Notes under the pieces: generated by a model
What the model saw: the letters and a program-made list of their open reading frames with translations, nothing else
Told to the model about the DNA's origin: nothing
Databases searched by the model: none
DNA from: Paraniabella hibiscisoli
GTDB lineage: Bacteria; Bacteroidota; Bacteroidia; Chitinophagales; Chitinophagaceae
DNA length: 64,000 nt
Reading direction: 5' to 3'
Assembly: GCF_022512515.1 (NCBI RefSeq)
Contig: NZ_JAKWBK010000001.1
Span: forward strand, 806,001-870,000
Shown here: piece after piece, positions 39,831-50,134 of the stretch
How positions within the stretch are numbered: the first letter of the stretch is position 1
Layout: the number at the start of each line of letters is the position of its first letter
Translations under genes and position numbers: made by a program

Positions 39831-39851
39831 AGATACCAAATATTGGTATCT
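39831..39851. promoter_or_regulatory. Palindromic operator of the parDE operon
   Basis: AGATACCAA ATA TTGGTATCT: perfect 9-bp arms with a 3-bp centre, ending 20 bases before the antitoxin start codon, where a ribbon-helix-helix dimer would bind to autoregulate. Confidence 0.8.
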
Positions 39852-39950
39852 TATAAATGATTTAAAACTATTTTCAGAACCGTTCGACCCTGTTTTATTG
39901 ATGCGACGCGCTTAATTACCCGTGCAGATGTGTAAAAACATCTCCGGAAC

Positions 39951-40490
39951 GGTTGTTTACTGGTCGGTTGGGGTTGTGCAAACCCATTTTTGCGGCTCCG
40001 AACCCCAACACCTGGGTTATGCAATGGGTTGGTTGGGTAACGCACTGCACCGGCCGGGTGCTGCACTTATCCGGATAGGTTCATTACCCATCCAGACTTA
40101 TTAAACATACATCCGGACATATAGCGAACCGCGCCGATGCGGTTCAATACCCTGCGGTTGGGGTTATACAACCTATCTCACGGGGTAACTAACCGGGGCA
40201 GCGGGGCGCAAAACCCCGCCCGATAGGTTCATTACCCATCCAGACATATAAAACATACATCCGGACATATAGCGAACCGCGCCGATGCGGTTCATCACCC
40301 TGCGGTTGGGGTTATACAACCTATCTCACGGGGTAAACAACCGGGGTAGCGGGGTGTCACATCCGGCCGGACAGGTTTGTTACCTATCCAGACCTATAAA
40401 ACATATATCCGAACCTATAGCGAACCGCGCCGGTGCGGTTCAATACCCTGCGGTTGGGGTTATACAACCTATTTCTCGGGGTAAACAACC
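39951..40490. repeat. 21-bp-lattice repeat array with 148-bp higher-order units
   Basis: A 12-bp motif (GGKTNNNNNACC, e.g. GGTTATACAACC, GGGTAACTAACC, GGGTTATGCAAT) recurs at exact 21-bp steps: 39951, 39972, 39993, 40014, 40035, 40056, 40077; 40141, 40162, 40183, 40204, 40225; 40289, 40310, 40331, 40352, 40373; 40437, 40458, 40479. Seven steps plus one base make a 148-bp unit; near-identical blocks start at 40124, 40272 and 40420. One degenerate unit per block reads TATAAAACATA. 148 is not a multiple of 3 and stops occur, so the array is not a protein repeat. Confidence 0.9.
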
Positions 40491-40503
40491 GAAAGGAAGC
40501 AAT

Positions 40504-40544
40504 AAAAAGCCCCGCCGGAAGTGGATGATACTTCGCTGGCGGGG
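40504..40544 (-). terminator. Intrinsic terminator after the gene at 40608
   Basis: CCCCGCC...ACTT stem pairs across a short loop with AAGT...GGCGGGG; on the minus strand it is followed by CTTTTTATT. It separates the gene's transcript from the 21-bp array. Confidence 0.85.
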
Positions 40545-40607
40545 TATTCCCAGTTTTCCAACACTCCGGTTAACCAGCCGGATTTTCTGTTGCAGGCTTA
40601 CCTGCTT

Positions 40608-41051
40608 TCACAAAAACTGTTTCAGTCCGGCCCACTTTTCTTCGTAGCCCGGCTCATTGCTGCCTGCCTTATAAGCGGTAAAAGCATAATCGGTAAGAGC
40701 AGATTGATAATTGTCGTAATCGTGCAGGGTTTTGGCATTGTTCAACCGGTCTACCAGGTTGTTCAACCTCGAAATAATGCCTTCGTAATTGGTGCGACTC
40801 TGGTAGTCAGCATTAAACTCACTCCAGTCTACTTCGGTGGCCGATAAGCTCGTCTGGCTAAGGTTATAATCTCTAACCTTGTTAATAGACAGCTTGTTTT
40901 GCTCGTTTACACTGCCATACTTACGCCGCTCATCGGGCGTGAGGTTGATGTTTACGGCTGTTAACACTTGTTCTAACTGGCTGAGCGCACTCTGCGCCTG
41001 TGCCACCTGCTCGGCGCTAAGGTGCACATTGTTAAGGTTGCTTATTGGCAT
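40608..41051 (-). CDS. Conserved-looking helical protein beside the 21-bp array
   Basis: 147 residues, cytoplasmic, mostly amphipathic helix: MPISNLNNVHLSAEQVAQAQSALSQLEQVLTAV, then LTPDERRKYGSVNEQNKLSINKVRDY, VDWSEFNADYQSR, NAKTLHDYDNYQSALTDYAF and GYEEKWAGLKQFL. I recognise no domain. The RKYG-VNEQNKL and TLHDYDNYQ stretches look constrained. Intact, with its own terminator; the repeat array follows 118 bases downstream of its stop. The gene and array may form one unit (inference). Confidence 0.75.
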   Translation of the reverse strand: MPISNLNNVHLSAEQVAQAQSALSQLEQVLTAVNINLTPDERRKYGSVNEQNKLSINKVRDYNLSQTSLSATEVDWSEFNADYQSRTNYEGIISRLNNLVDRLNNAKTLHDYDNYQSALTDYAFTAYKAGSNEPGYEEKWAGLKQFL

Positions 41052-41364
41052 ACTTTTTCATTTTTGGCCCATTGGGGAGGGCCTGGTTAAAAAATAATTT
41101 TTCAGGTTAACAGGTTGGCAATATGAGCATTGTTACTGTTAGCAGCTGTAATATACGATAAATTACTAATGGATAAAATCTAAAATTTTGTAAAAAGATC
41201 AGGAGCCTAAAACAACGATAAAAAAAATCACTTCAGAATAATTGGCCTATGTTAGTACATAGCTATCTACGGTTATAGAAAAACAGTGGACAGTTAAAAT
41301 GAAACGAAACATCAACCCTTGTTTTCACCTGTCGGAGGCGGTAACCCAATACTATCAGCAACCG

Positions 41365-41825
41365 CTATTTAAACCGCTTATATTTCATATACACCAGGTC
41401 GGTAACAGCGCCGTTTACATAAGCAATAAAAGAATCTTTGGTGTACCAGCAAAGCTCTTCTTTGTACGTAATGGTTTGTAACAGCGGGTGGCTGGCTGGC
41501 AACTTTGCCAAATCAGATTCTGTGGTATATTTCATGTGCAGCCAGTTAATGCTGGAGTCGAGCTGGTAGCTACCCTGCAAGCTGCTCACATCCTTACTAA
41601 GTTGATACTCTTTTTTAAAAGTGTCATCGTAATAGAAAAAAACCTGATGGTATAGCCAATGTCCGGCTTTCTTATGGTGCCCTTGCTTAATGTATATATT
41701 TCAGAAAGCTCATAAGCTCCCCAGCTGTTATCATTCCTTATAACAGGTTTCCTTATGGGCTCAGCCTTTTTACAGGCTATCCACAGCGGCAGTATAAGAA
41801 GTAGCAGGTATATAATTTTCTTCAT
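41365..41825 (-). CDS. Lipoprotein of unknown function
   Basis: Start at 41825 gives lipobox MKKIIYLLLLILPLWIAC. The mature part is about 135 residues: GAYELSEIYTLSKGTIRKPDIGYTIRFF and YQLDSSINWLHMKY, a lipocalin-like beta-rich fold. The frame is lost in the A7 run at 41635-41642 (one more A needed). No family name assigned. The 313-bp gap before it (41052-41364) holds no gene that I can see. Confidence 0.7.
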
Positions 41826-41964
41826 ACAAAAACGCAAATTTAAGCACTTGGTGGCGTAGCTGAAAAATCGTTTAAAATAACTATGTCTATAACGGCTGTT
41901 ATCTATTAATCTCTTCATGATCCCTCTAAACAAATAAATGCAACGCTACCCTTTCTTTATAAAC

Positions 41965-41991
41965 AAAAGCGCCTCCCGGGGAAGCGCTTTT
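41965..41991 (-). terminator. Intrinsic terminator after the beta-helix gene
   Basis: AAAAGCGC / GCGCTTTT with an 11-base CCGGGG-rich loop, 26 bases beyond the stop of the beta-helix lipoprotein. Confidence 0.85.
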
Positions 41992-42016
41992 ACTTGCTTT
42001 ATAGTTGACAAGAAAA

Positions 42017-43509
42017 TTAAAATCTGCTCCAGCCTTTGTGCCAGATAGCATATTCACCACCGGCAGCTAAACCACCAACAAATGTAACAGGTGTAATGAA
42101 CGGACGAGCTGCTATTAAAGCATCAGAAAATTCATACACTCTTGTACCTGCAGTTGTGTTTACCAACAAAGAGTTTCCTGTTGGAGTCCAGTCTGGATTT
42201 GAGTAATCAAACGGACGTGTAAAGTTTACTTCAGGAGCTGTAGTAACTACCCTGTTGCCCGAAGCCAGGAACCAGGTATTTAAAGTAGCCGCACTCATAC
42301 CGGTAGGTGTACCGTTAACCGTGTAGCCCATAGCTGTTCCAAAGCTTGATGTAAATACAATATTTCCCCTGATACGCAGTGTGCTGTCGTTACCTGCTGC
42401 AGAACCAATGTTCAGGTCAGTTGCACGACCTGTACCTGCATCAATTAAGATACCGTTTGTCCAGCCAATGATGGCAGAATTGTACAGCGATAAAGATGAG
42501 TTACGACGAATTTGAATAGCAGAACCTAAATAGTTACTGTTGCCCACGTTAGCTGCAGTAGCTCTTGGACCAAAGATGGAAATATTGCTGAACACCGGTC
42601 TTGTCTGTGGAGTTAATGTAGTTCCCTGTGCATCGTTATCGCTCTCAAAACCTTCAATTTAGATACATCAGCAATAGAAGAATCGCGGATAATTAAACCA
42701 AACTGAACTGAACCGCTATAGCCATTGTCTGTATCAAAATCATCGTCCTGTGTTTTGTAAGCAATGAGATATTTACAATTCACCGTACCGCCAAACCACT
42801 CAAAAGCATCATCTTTTGCATAAGATACCTGAACATGGTCGATAGTAGTACCGCTACCTACAGCAGCCATGGTAAGACTGTTAATTTCCTGGTTAGGTAA
42901 GTAAGCGTTACCAGCATACTCGATACGGGCATACTGCAATACACCAGAGTTGTCGTTATCTACAGCGGCTGGTGCTACAGCATCGCCCCAACCAGCTACG
43001 GCACCATTGGTTGAGTTACTAAAGCCACCTTCGGGAGCATACAGCCTGGTTGTAGTACCGGTACCTGCATTATTAGAGTTGATAGAAGCTTTACCTAAAA
43101 GAACTATTCCACCCCAATCACCAGAAACAGGATTAGGATTAGATGAGGTAAAAACAATGGGTTCAGATGCTGTACCTGCCGCCATTATTTTAGCGCCTCT
43201 TTTAATGATTAAAGTTGATGCTTCACCGCTCAGGTAGTCACCTTTTACAGTGGTACCTTTTTCTATCGTAATAGTAGCGCCATTATCAATATATACAAAA
43301 CCAGAAATTGTGTTGTTATCGGCAGCTCTTAAAGTGGTATCCTTTGTAATAGTACCCTTAAGCGTTACAGTTTTTCCGGTTGTACCACCAGTACCACCAC
43401 CCGGACCGGGAACTTCAATTATAATGGGTTGGCCATCCATTTCTATTTTGCGACATGCTGTGAAACCCAGTACAGCAAGTGCAGCTACACCCAAAATATA
43501 CTTTTTCAT
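42017..43509 (-). CDS. Beta-helix lipoprotein paired with the TonB-dependent receptor
   Basis: Lipobox MKKYILGVAALAVLGFTAC, a Gly/Pro linker, then repeated short strands of a right-handed beta-helix (ISGFVYIDNGATITIEKGTTVKG, LIIKRGAKIMAAGTASEPIVFTSS, GVLQYARIEYAG, AFEWFGGTVNCKYLIAYKTQDDDFDTDNG). This family regularly follows a TonB-dependent receptor in Bacteroidota and is sometimes mislabelled as a multidrug transporter. Likely a surface lipoprotein that works with the receptor. One frame break near 42625. About 497 residues. Ligand unknown. Confidence 0.8.
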
Positions 43510-43538
43510 ATTTCTTTGTTTTAATATAGTTTTAATTT

Positions 43539-46321
43539 TTAAAGAGAATAGTTGAATGATAAACTGAACGTGGTACCATATTTACGGGTAAAACGGTAGG
43601 CATCAGTGTTCTTTTGAAAAGAGGTTTTACTGTCAGCGTTTTGGTAGAAATACAGTGTTTTGTTCAAAATATCCGATACGTTCAATCGTATTTCTCCTTT
43701 CTTCTTTATTATTTTTTGGCTAATCTGCCAGTCAAGAACTGGTCTTGGCGCTTCCCATATATCCGGGATACCACCGCCGGTTGCATCAAACGCTCCCAGG
43801 TAATAAATCCTTTGTCCGATCTGGTTAAACAATACCGTAGTATTAAATCCTTTTTCTTCCAGGTCGTACATCAACGCCAGGTTGATCAGGTAGGGAGACT
43901 GTCCCTGCATCGGCCTGTCTATTTCACCCGCCTGGTCTTTTACCCTGCTATAGATATAAGCCCCGTTTGCCTGGAAGGTAAAGTTGCGTAATGCATCTAC
44001 AACATCTAATTTCTTCCTCAACTCAAGCTCTATACCATAAGCGGTAGCTTCGTCGGGGTTTCTGAAAGTGAACATCGCACCACCTTGTTGCAGTTGTTGT
44101 TCAATCGGGTTTTTGAAGTATTTATAAAATACACCGGCAGTTATAGCTTCGCCGGAGCGAGGATACAACTCATAACGAAAATCTAAGTTGGTTACTTTAG
44201 TACGCAACAGTTTGGGATCACCCGATACTGCCGCATTCAATTCAAAGTCGTAAATAGTCAGGTCAACCAATTCACGCAACTCAGGACGAATAACTGTTTG
44301 AGAACCCGACAAACGTAAATTTGTTTTTGTATTGATTTTATAAGTAGCGTTAAACCCAGGCAGGAAATCCAGTTGCTTGGTATGGTTATGACGTTTGTCC
44401 CATGTTTTTACGCTACCAATAAGCTGATCGTAATGCTCGGCACGAACACCCCAAACCATTCTAAACTTATCTGAAAACTGGTTGTCAAACTGTATAAAGC
44501 CTGCATTGAGGATGGTGTTGGCCATATACCTCATGTTTTCATTATTAATAGAACCAAAGGCAAACTGGGTGCTGGTGTTGGATGCATCTCCAAAATTTTC
44601 GGGCGCAAATATCTGGTCTATCGATAGCCCACGTAAAGAAGCATTATCTCTTGGCAGGTAGTTTGCAAAAAGAGAGGCGTTAAACAAACGATCCTTCGCC
44701 TGGAACATATAACCACCTTTTACCGTCTGCTTTTTTCCGAAAAGGTTAAAATTATAAGCAAGGTCGCCACCTGCCGTATAGATATAATCATTGAGCGACT
44801 GGAACAAACGGCTACCACTCTCTGGTGTTACCGTATTACCTATCTGCAGCAAATAAGGATTGGTTGTGCCCGATGTACGGAAATACATATACCTTGTCTG
44901 ATCAGGACTATACCCATCCAACACGTTAAATGATCCATACCACTTGAACTTTAACGGTGTTGCAATGCTGTGCTCACCGGTAAGCTGTGTAGTAAAAAAT
45001 GTGTTTTGCTTAAATGTGTTTTCACCTCCATATCCTTCCTGATCGCCCATTACAAAGTTCTCACCGCGACGGTTGATGGTATAAGCATTGGTGTTTACGT
45101 TTACGATAGACTTAAGACTAACCTTGTTATTGTTATTGAACTGCATTGATAAACTAGCTAACCCGCCTAAAGTGGTTTCCTGGTTATAGCGATCATCATT
45201 ATAGTTGTAATCAGCACTAAACACCCCTTCAGATAAGGAGTTAAAACGGTTGAGCATCTGGACCCACCTGTTGGTTTTATTGTAGTTTACAGCAAGCGTA
45301 CCTCCTATTTTTTTCCCAAACAATGTACTTGCAAATCCGCCGTTAGCCTGGAAGTTTACGTTAGGTGATACATTGCTTGCTGTAGCACCCCAGTTGTTGT
45401 TCATTTCTTTACCGATAGCTGTTTTTTCAGCCGGCGTAAGCATATTAAACTGATTTTTGGTTGTGTAGCTTTTTGGCAGATCACGGTAACCGTCATCTAT
45501 TCCTAACCAGTCCAGTTTGCCTCCTTTGGCCTTGTAAAAATCGTTTCCGATAGCCTGGGCGTTAAAACCAGTTCCTACCTGTATATTCAAAAAGTTTTTT
45601 GTTGGAATGTCTTTCGTATTAACCTGTATCAGTCCACCAGCCCACTCGCCGGGCATTTCCGGAACAAATGCTTTATTGATAACGATATTATCAATCATGG
45701 AAGACGGAATGATATCGAAGGAGAAAGTTTTACGGTCAGGCTCGGTGCTGGTTAACAGTATACCGTTTAACATAGCCTGGTTATACCTGTCGGCTAGCCC
45801 GCGCACTACCAGAAATTTACCATCTAATAAGCTGGCGCCTGGTGTACGTTTTAGTACCTCACCGGTATTTCTATCGGGCGATCTTCTGATTGTTTCGGCA
45901 GATACAATAGAAGCTACGGTATTCGTATTTTTTGAAACTGGATTGCCGAAGCGGCTGTTTCCATTCTGGCTGTTGTTCTTCTTGCAGTTACCGTAACACC
46001 TTCCATGTTACCAGCCTTTACTTCCAGCGTAATATTCAACTCGTTAAAAACTCCGTTTACAGCTTCTACATCTCCAATAATTTTTGATTGGTATCCTATT
46101 GCAGAAACTTCGATTTCATATTTTTTACTTCTGTCGAGACCTAATGTGTATCGCCCCTCAACATTAGTGCTTACCCCCTGATTAGTACCTGTAACTTTTA
46201 CAGAAGCTCCAACTACAGGTTCATTTTGGCTATTGGTTACTTTACCGGTTAAAGATTGTGCGTAAGTGAAACCAGCAGTAAAAAGCGTTAGTATTGTAGC
46301 TATAAACAACCTCAATTGCAT
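43539..46321 (-). CDS. TonB-dependent receptor (carboxypeptidase-like regulatory domain)
   Basis: Start at 46321 (MQLRLFIATILTLFTAGFTYAQ); an earlier ATG at 46339 adds six residues. Order: signal peptide; carboxypeptidase-like domain (SLTGKVTNSQNEPVVGASVKVTG); plug (TIRRSPDRNTGEVLKRTPGASLLDGKFLVVRGLADRYNQAMLNG); 22-strand beta-barrel to the C-terminus (YGTTFSLSFNYSL). Frame lost at about 45925 (an A run). About 927 residues. It is upstream of and co-directional with the beta-helix lipoprotein, 30 bases apart. The direct-repeat boxes at 46355-46403 overlap its promoter region. Confidence 0.92.
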
Positions 46322-46354
46322 ACATTTAATTTGCTGCAAAGGTGAATTCGCTAT

Positions 46355-46403
46355 GTTACCAGACCGTTACCGCCATATTACGAAATTGTAACGCTAATGT
46401 TAC
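46355..46403. promoter_or_regulatory. Five tandem 11-bp-period direct repeats (response-regulator-type boxes)
   Basis: GTTAC cores begin at 46355, 46366, 46377 (ATTAC), 46388 (GTAAC) and 46399, exactly 11 bp apart; a weak sixth (ATTAA) sits at 46410. The 7-bp-plus-4-bp spacing is that of PhoB/OmpR-family binding sites. They lie just upstream of the receptor gene, with a CACCTTTG -7-like element at 46338-46345. Confidence 0.7.
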
Positions 46404-46543
46404 GCCAATATTAATTATGCCTATTTTTGTGAAGAACGCTATGTTTAAGGAGGAAGACAACAGGAAGCCCGGAAAAATATTGAAATTCAATATTAAGGAA
46501 TTATTAAATCCTCTATTTTTAAGTAACAGAAACATCTAACAAG

Positions 46544-46551
46544 TACTTTTG
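46544..46551 (+). promoter_or_regulatory. -7 promoter element of the DUF47-pit operon
   Basis: TACTTTTG, an exact TAnnTTTG match, 24 bases before the ATG at 46575. Confidence 0.6.
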
Positions 46552-46574
46552 CCATCAATTTAAAACAATTTGTT

Positions 46575-47221
46575 ATGGGTCTTAACTCAATACTTAAAAT
46601 TTTCACACCTGCCAGCACGGTATTCTTCGAACTTTTTGAGAAAATCTCTGAAAACGTAGCCAAATCAGGCGCTTTATTAAAACAATTAGTTACCGAACCG
46701 GATTATGATAAACGCAATACCCTGGTAAAAGCGCTTGAAGATGTGGAGCATGATAGTGATGAGCTTACCCATAATGTATTTACCGAGCTAAGCCGCAACT
46801 TTATCACACCATTCGATAGGGAAGATATCCATGCCCTGGCTTCTGCCCTTGATGATATTGTTGACTTTACTTATTCTGCCGCTAAAAAATCAACTTCTAC
46901 CGCGTTAACCCTAACGATATGGGTATACAGAAAATGGCAGAACTGATTGAACAAGGCTCCCAGCACGTTAAAACAACTGTGGGTGAGCTGAGAGATATGA
47001 AAAAGATCAGGTTAATAACCGAAGCCCTTGTAAAAATAAACAGCATCGAAAACCAGGCAGATGATGTATTCGATATGAGCATTGAAAAACTGTTTGACAG
47101 CGATATTGATGCTAAAGAGCTGATTAAAAGAAGAGACATTTACCAGGTAATGGAATTGGTTACAGATAAATGCGAAGACGCAGGTAATGTAATCGAATCT
47201 ATTATTATTAAATACGCTTAG
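46575..47221 (+). CDS. DUF47-family phosphate transport accessory protein
   Basis: PhoU-like helical protein of the DUF47 family (MGLNSILKIFTPASTVFFELFEKISENV; VEHDSDELTHNVFTEL; FITPFDREDIHALASALDDIVDFTYSAAKK; FDSDIDAKELIKRRDIYQVMELVTDKCEDAGNVIESI). The metal- and phosphate-sensing ExxxD motifs are kept. It is a partner of PiT-type transporters and lies 89 bases before pit. The frame is lost in A6 near 46888 (one more A). About 215 residues. Confidence 0.92.
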
Positions 47222-47229
47222 AGAGCAAA

Positions 47230-47309
47230 ATTTGCTAATATGCTAATTTGCCAATTAGCTGATAATTGCATTAGCACATTAGCTCATCATCACATTAGCA
47301 CATTAATAT
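47230..47309. repeat. Degenerate GCTAAT/ATTAGC repeat between DUF47 and pit
   Basis: About nine GCTAA or TTAGC words fill the 89-bp gap, including the inverted pair GCTAATTTGCCAATTAGC. In the mRNA they can fold within the leader of pit. Confidence 0.6.
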
Positions 47310-48694
47310 ATGTTTACTTATCTCGTTGTCATCATAGGGCTGGCGCTTGTTTTCGATTATATTAACGGATTTCATGATGCAGCCAACTCTATCGCTACTG
47401 TTGTATCTACCAAAGTACTCACCCCGCTTCAGGCCGTTGTATGGGCCGCTTTTTTTAACTTCCTGGCCTATTTTATTTTCGATCATGGTGTAGCCGAAAC
47501 CGTTAGCCAGATCGTTTATCCTGAGTTTGTTACTCTAAATGTACTATTTGCCGGTATCCTGGCAGCTATTCTCTGGAACCTGCTTACCTGGTGGCTGGGC
47601 ATTCCTTCTTCCTCCTCGCACACACTTATCGGTGGTTTTGGGGGTGCAGCAATAGCACATGCTTATGCTCTCGCACCGGCGACGGCCTGGGCATTTGGGA
47701 AATAGTGAATAAGAGTAAAATATTACCTACGGTTGCCTTTATTATACTGGCTCCTTTGCTGGGTATGATCGTAGCTTTCTTTATTTCTATTTTCTTTCTT
47801 CATTCATTTAAGAAAACAATTGTAATGCGGGTATTGGCTATAGGTGTTATCCTGGGCGCTATATACCTGTTTACTGCGGTTACACACAGTCCTTCACATG
47901 AAATACCTAAACTGCAAACCGAAGCAGTTAAGGCGGCCGCTAAATACGAGGAAACGGCTTTGGTCATCAGCCCGTCGGAAACGGATATTCTAAAGAAAAG
48001 AGAACTGGACGCATCGAAAGGCAAAATGATGAAGACCAAAAAGACACTTGAAAATGCTGAAAAGCTGATCAACAGTAATAAGCCTTACTTTTTAAAGTAT
48101 ATTTTATTTGGCCATAATATGAAATGGTTTTTATTAACCTTCATACTGGTAAGCATCGCCACATTCTCCTTATTCCTGAGCTCATTGAACTTCTCGAAGG
48201 CCGAGCGCTGGTTTAAAAGGATGCAGCTGGTATCATCAGCCGCATTTAGTATTGGCCATGGCGGTAACGACAGCCAGAAGGTAATGGGTATTATTATGGC
48301 GGCGTTTGTAGCCTACGACTCTTCCACCTACAGCCTTGATGTGATGGTATACTGGGTGCCTTTAGCCTGTTATACGATGATTGCGTTGGGAACGCTGAGC
48401 GGTGGCTGGAAGATTATTAAAACCATGGGTACCCGTATTACCAAGGTAACGCCTTTTGAGGGTGTTGCTGCGGAAACTGCCGGCGCCATTACCCTTTTTG
48501 CTACAGAAATGCTTAAAATTCCGGTAAGTACTACCCATACGATCACAGGTTCCATCATTGGGGTGGGCGCTACCAAGCGTTTATCAGCCGTAAGGTGGGG
48601 TGTAACAGTAAATTTGATCTGGGCCTGGGTATTAACCATTCCTATCAGTGCCGTATTGGCCGGGCTGGTTTATTTTGTAGTACGAATGTTTTAG
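47310..48694 (+). CDS. pit: PiT-family inorganic phosphate transporter
   Basis: Low-affinity phosphate permease of the PiT family (Na+- or H+-coupled). Both signature repeats are seen: NGFHDAANSIATVVSTKVLTPLQA near residue 20 and GHGGNDSQKVMGIIMAAF in the second half. Between them lies a long hydrophilic loop of about 70 residues (EIPKLQTEAVKAAAKYEETALV...KKTLENAEKLI), more than in classic PitA. About 461 residues. The frame is lost near 47680. Co-transcribed with DUF47. Confidence 0.95.
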
Positions 48695-48734
48695 CAGTTA
48701 AAGTTCTCATTGATAATTCAATAAAAAACGCGCT

Positions 48735-48769
48735 CACCTTTGCGCCGGCTCAAGCGCAAAGGTGTTTTT
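48735..48769 (+). terminator. Intrinsic terminator after pit
   Basis: CACCTTTGCGC / GCGCAAAGGTG, an 11-bp perfect stem followed by five T. Confidence 0.92.
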
Positions 48770-48874
48770 GTTTTAAGCCAGTGCCGCTAATAAAAAAAAG
48801 GTACATTATTTTCAGTTGCTTTGCATGCCCGCTGCGCTTACCACTATCATTATCTATATAAAACAGACATCTAT

Positions 48875-49911
48875 ATGGCAAAAATTTTAGTGACCGGAGG
48901 TTGCGGTTACATTGGCTCTCACACAGTAGTAGATCTCCTTCAAAATGGCTATGAAGTAATCTCTATCGACAATAACAGCCGCTCGAATCCCGAGGTTTTA
49001 AAAGGGGTTGAAACAATTACCGGCAAAGCAGTGAAAAACTATAAAGTGGACCTCTGCAGCTACGATGATACGCATGCTGTATTCCAGGAGAACACCGACA
49101 TCGTGGGTATTATACATTTTGCTGCTTATAAAGCAGTAGGAGAATCGGTAGAGCAGCCTTTGATGTATTATGAAAACAATATCAATTCTCTCCTTAATAT
49201 CTTAAAATGTGTGCGGGAATTTAAAGTACCACATCTTGTTTTCTCTTCTTCCTGCACCGTTTATGGCAATCCGGATGCTATTCCGGTAACCGAGCAAACG
49301 CCGGGTAAACCCGCAGAAAGCCCTTATGGCGCTACCAAGCAAATGGGCGAGCAGATCCTGGTGGATTTTGCCAAAGTGGTTACCGACACTAATATTATTT
49401 CCTGCGATATTTCAACCCGGTGGGTGCACACCCTTCCATCGAAATCGGCGAGTTACCTATTGGCCGCCCGCAGAACCTCTTCCCTGCCATTACGCAAACC
49501 GCCATTGGCAAGTTACCTAAAATGACGGTTCATGGAGCTGATTACGATACGCGCGACGGTAGCTGCCTGCGTGATTTTATTCATGTAAGCGATATTGCGC
49601 ACGCTCACACACTGGCCATCCAGTTTGCAGAAGGCAAAAAGAATGCAAGCAACTACGAAATTTTCAACCTCGGAACAGGAAATGGCGTTACCGTACTGGA
49701 AGCGATCAATGCTTTTGAACGTGTGAGCGGAGAAAAGCTGAATTACGAAATAGGGCCGCGCCGCGCCGGAGACGTTATAGCCATTTACGCTAATAATGAC
49801 CACGCAGTACAAAGCCTCGGCTGGGATATACAATACGGAATTGACGACATGATGTCTACCGCCTGGGCCTGGGAGCAAAAGTTAAAGGCTGCAACTGCGC
49901 CAACAAGCTAG
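48875..49911 (+). CDS. galE: UDP-glucose 4-epimerase
   Basis: SDR-family epimerase that interconverts UDP-glucose and UDP-galactose. NAD-binding GGCGYIGS at residues 7-14, SSSCTVYG, YGATK (YxxxK catalytic pair) and YFNPVGAHPS, with a C-terminal domain ending in GW...AWAWEQ. Start at 48875 (MAKILVTGG) because the family begins there. The frame is lost near 49403, where a C is missing (TCC CTG CGA TAT). About 345 residues. Confidence 0.95.
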
Positions 49912-49937
49912 ACTCTTATATATTATCTGAAAACAGA

Positions 49938-49975
49938 AGCCATGTACTAAAGACGCATCTTTTACATGGCTTTTT
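49938..49975 (+). terminator. Intrinsic terminator after galE
   Basis: AGCCATGTA / TACATGGCT stem with a 16-base loop followed by T5. Confidence 0.8.
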
Positions 49976-50134
49976 GATTATAGTAAGAACAATATCACTA
50001 ATTTTCACAAAAGTTTTATTAAACTTGGTTGAGTTTTAACGATTTTGTGAACTTCCGCTAATGAGCAGGTGGAGATTCAAACCAATAGAATGGCGATTAC
50101 TTGCCCCACTCTATTATAAACACATCAAACTAGA

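Noticed and set aside
39951..40490. CRISPR array
   Set aside because: The repeated words are not identical, the spacing is 21 bp with no unique spacers of 26-40 bp, and no cas gene is in the window.
39922..40647. Open reading frames across the 21-bp array (both strands)
   Set aside because: The 148-bp unit shifts frame between copies and the frames carry stops; the heptapeptide look follows from the 21-bp period.
46342..46539. Small plus-strand open frame between receptor and DUF47
   Set aside because: It covers the 11-bp direct repeats and a promoter; no start context and no family.
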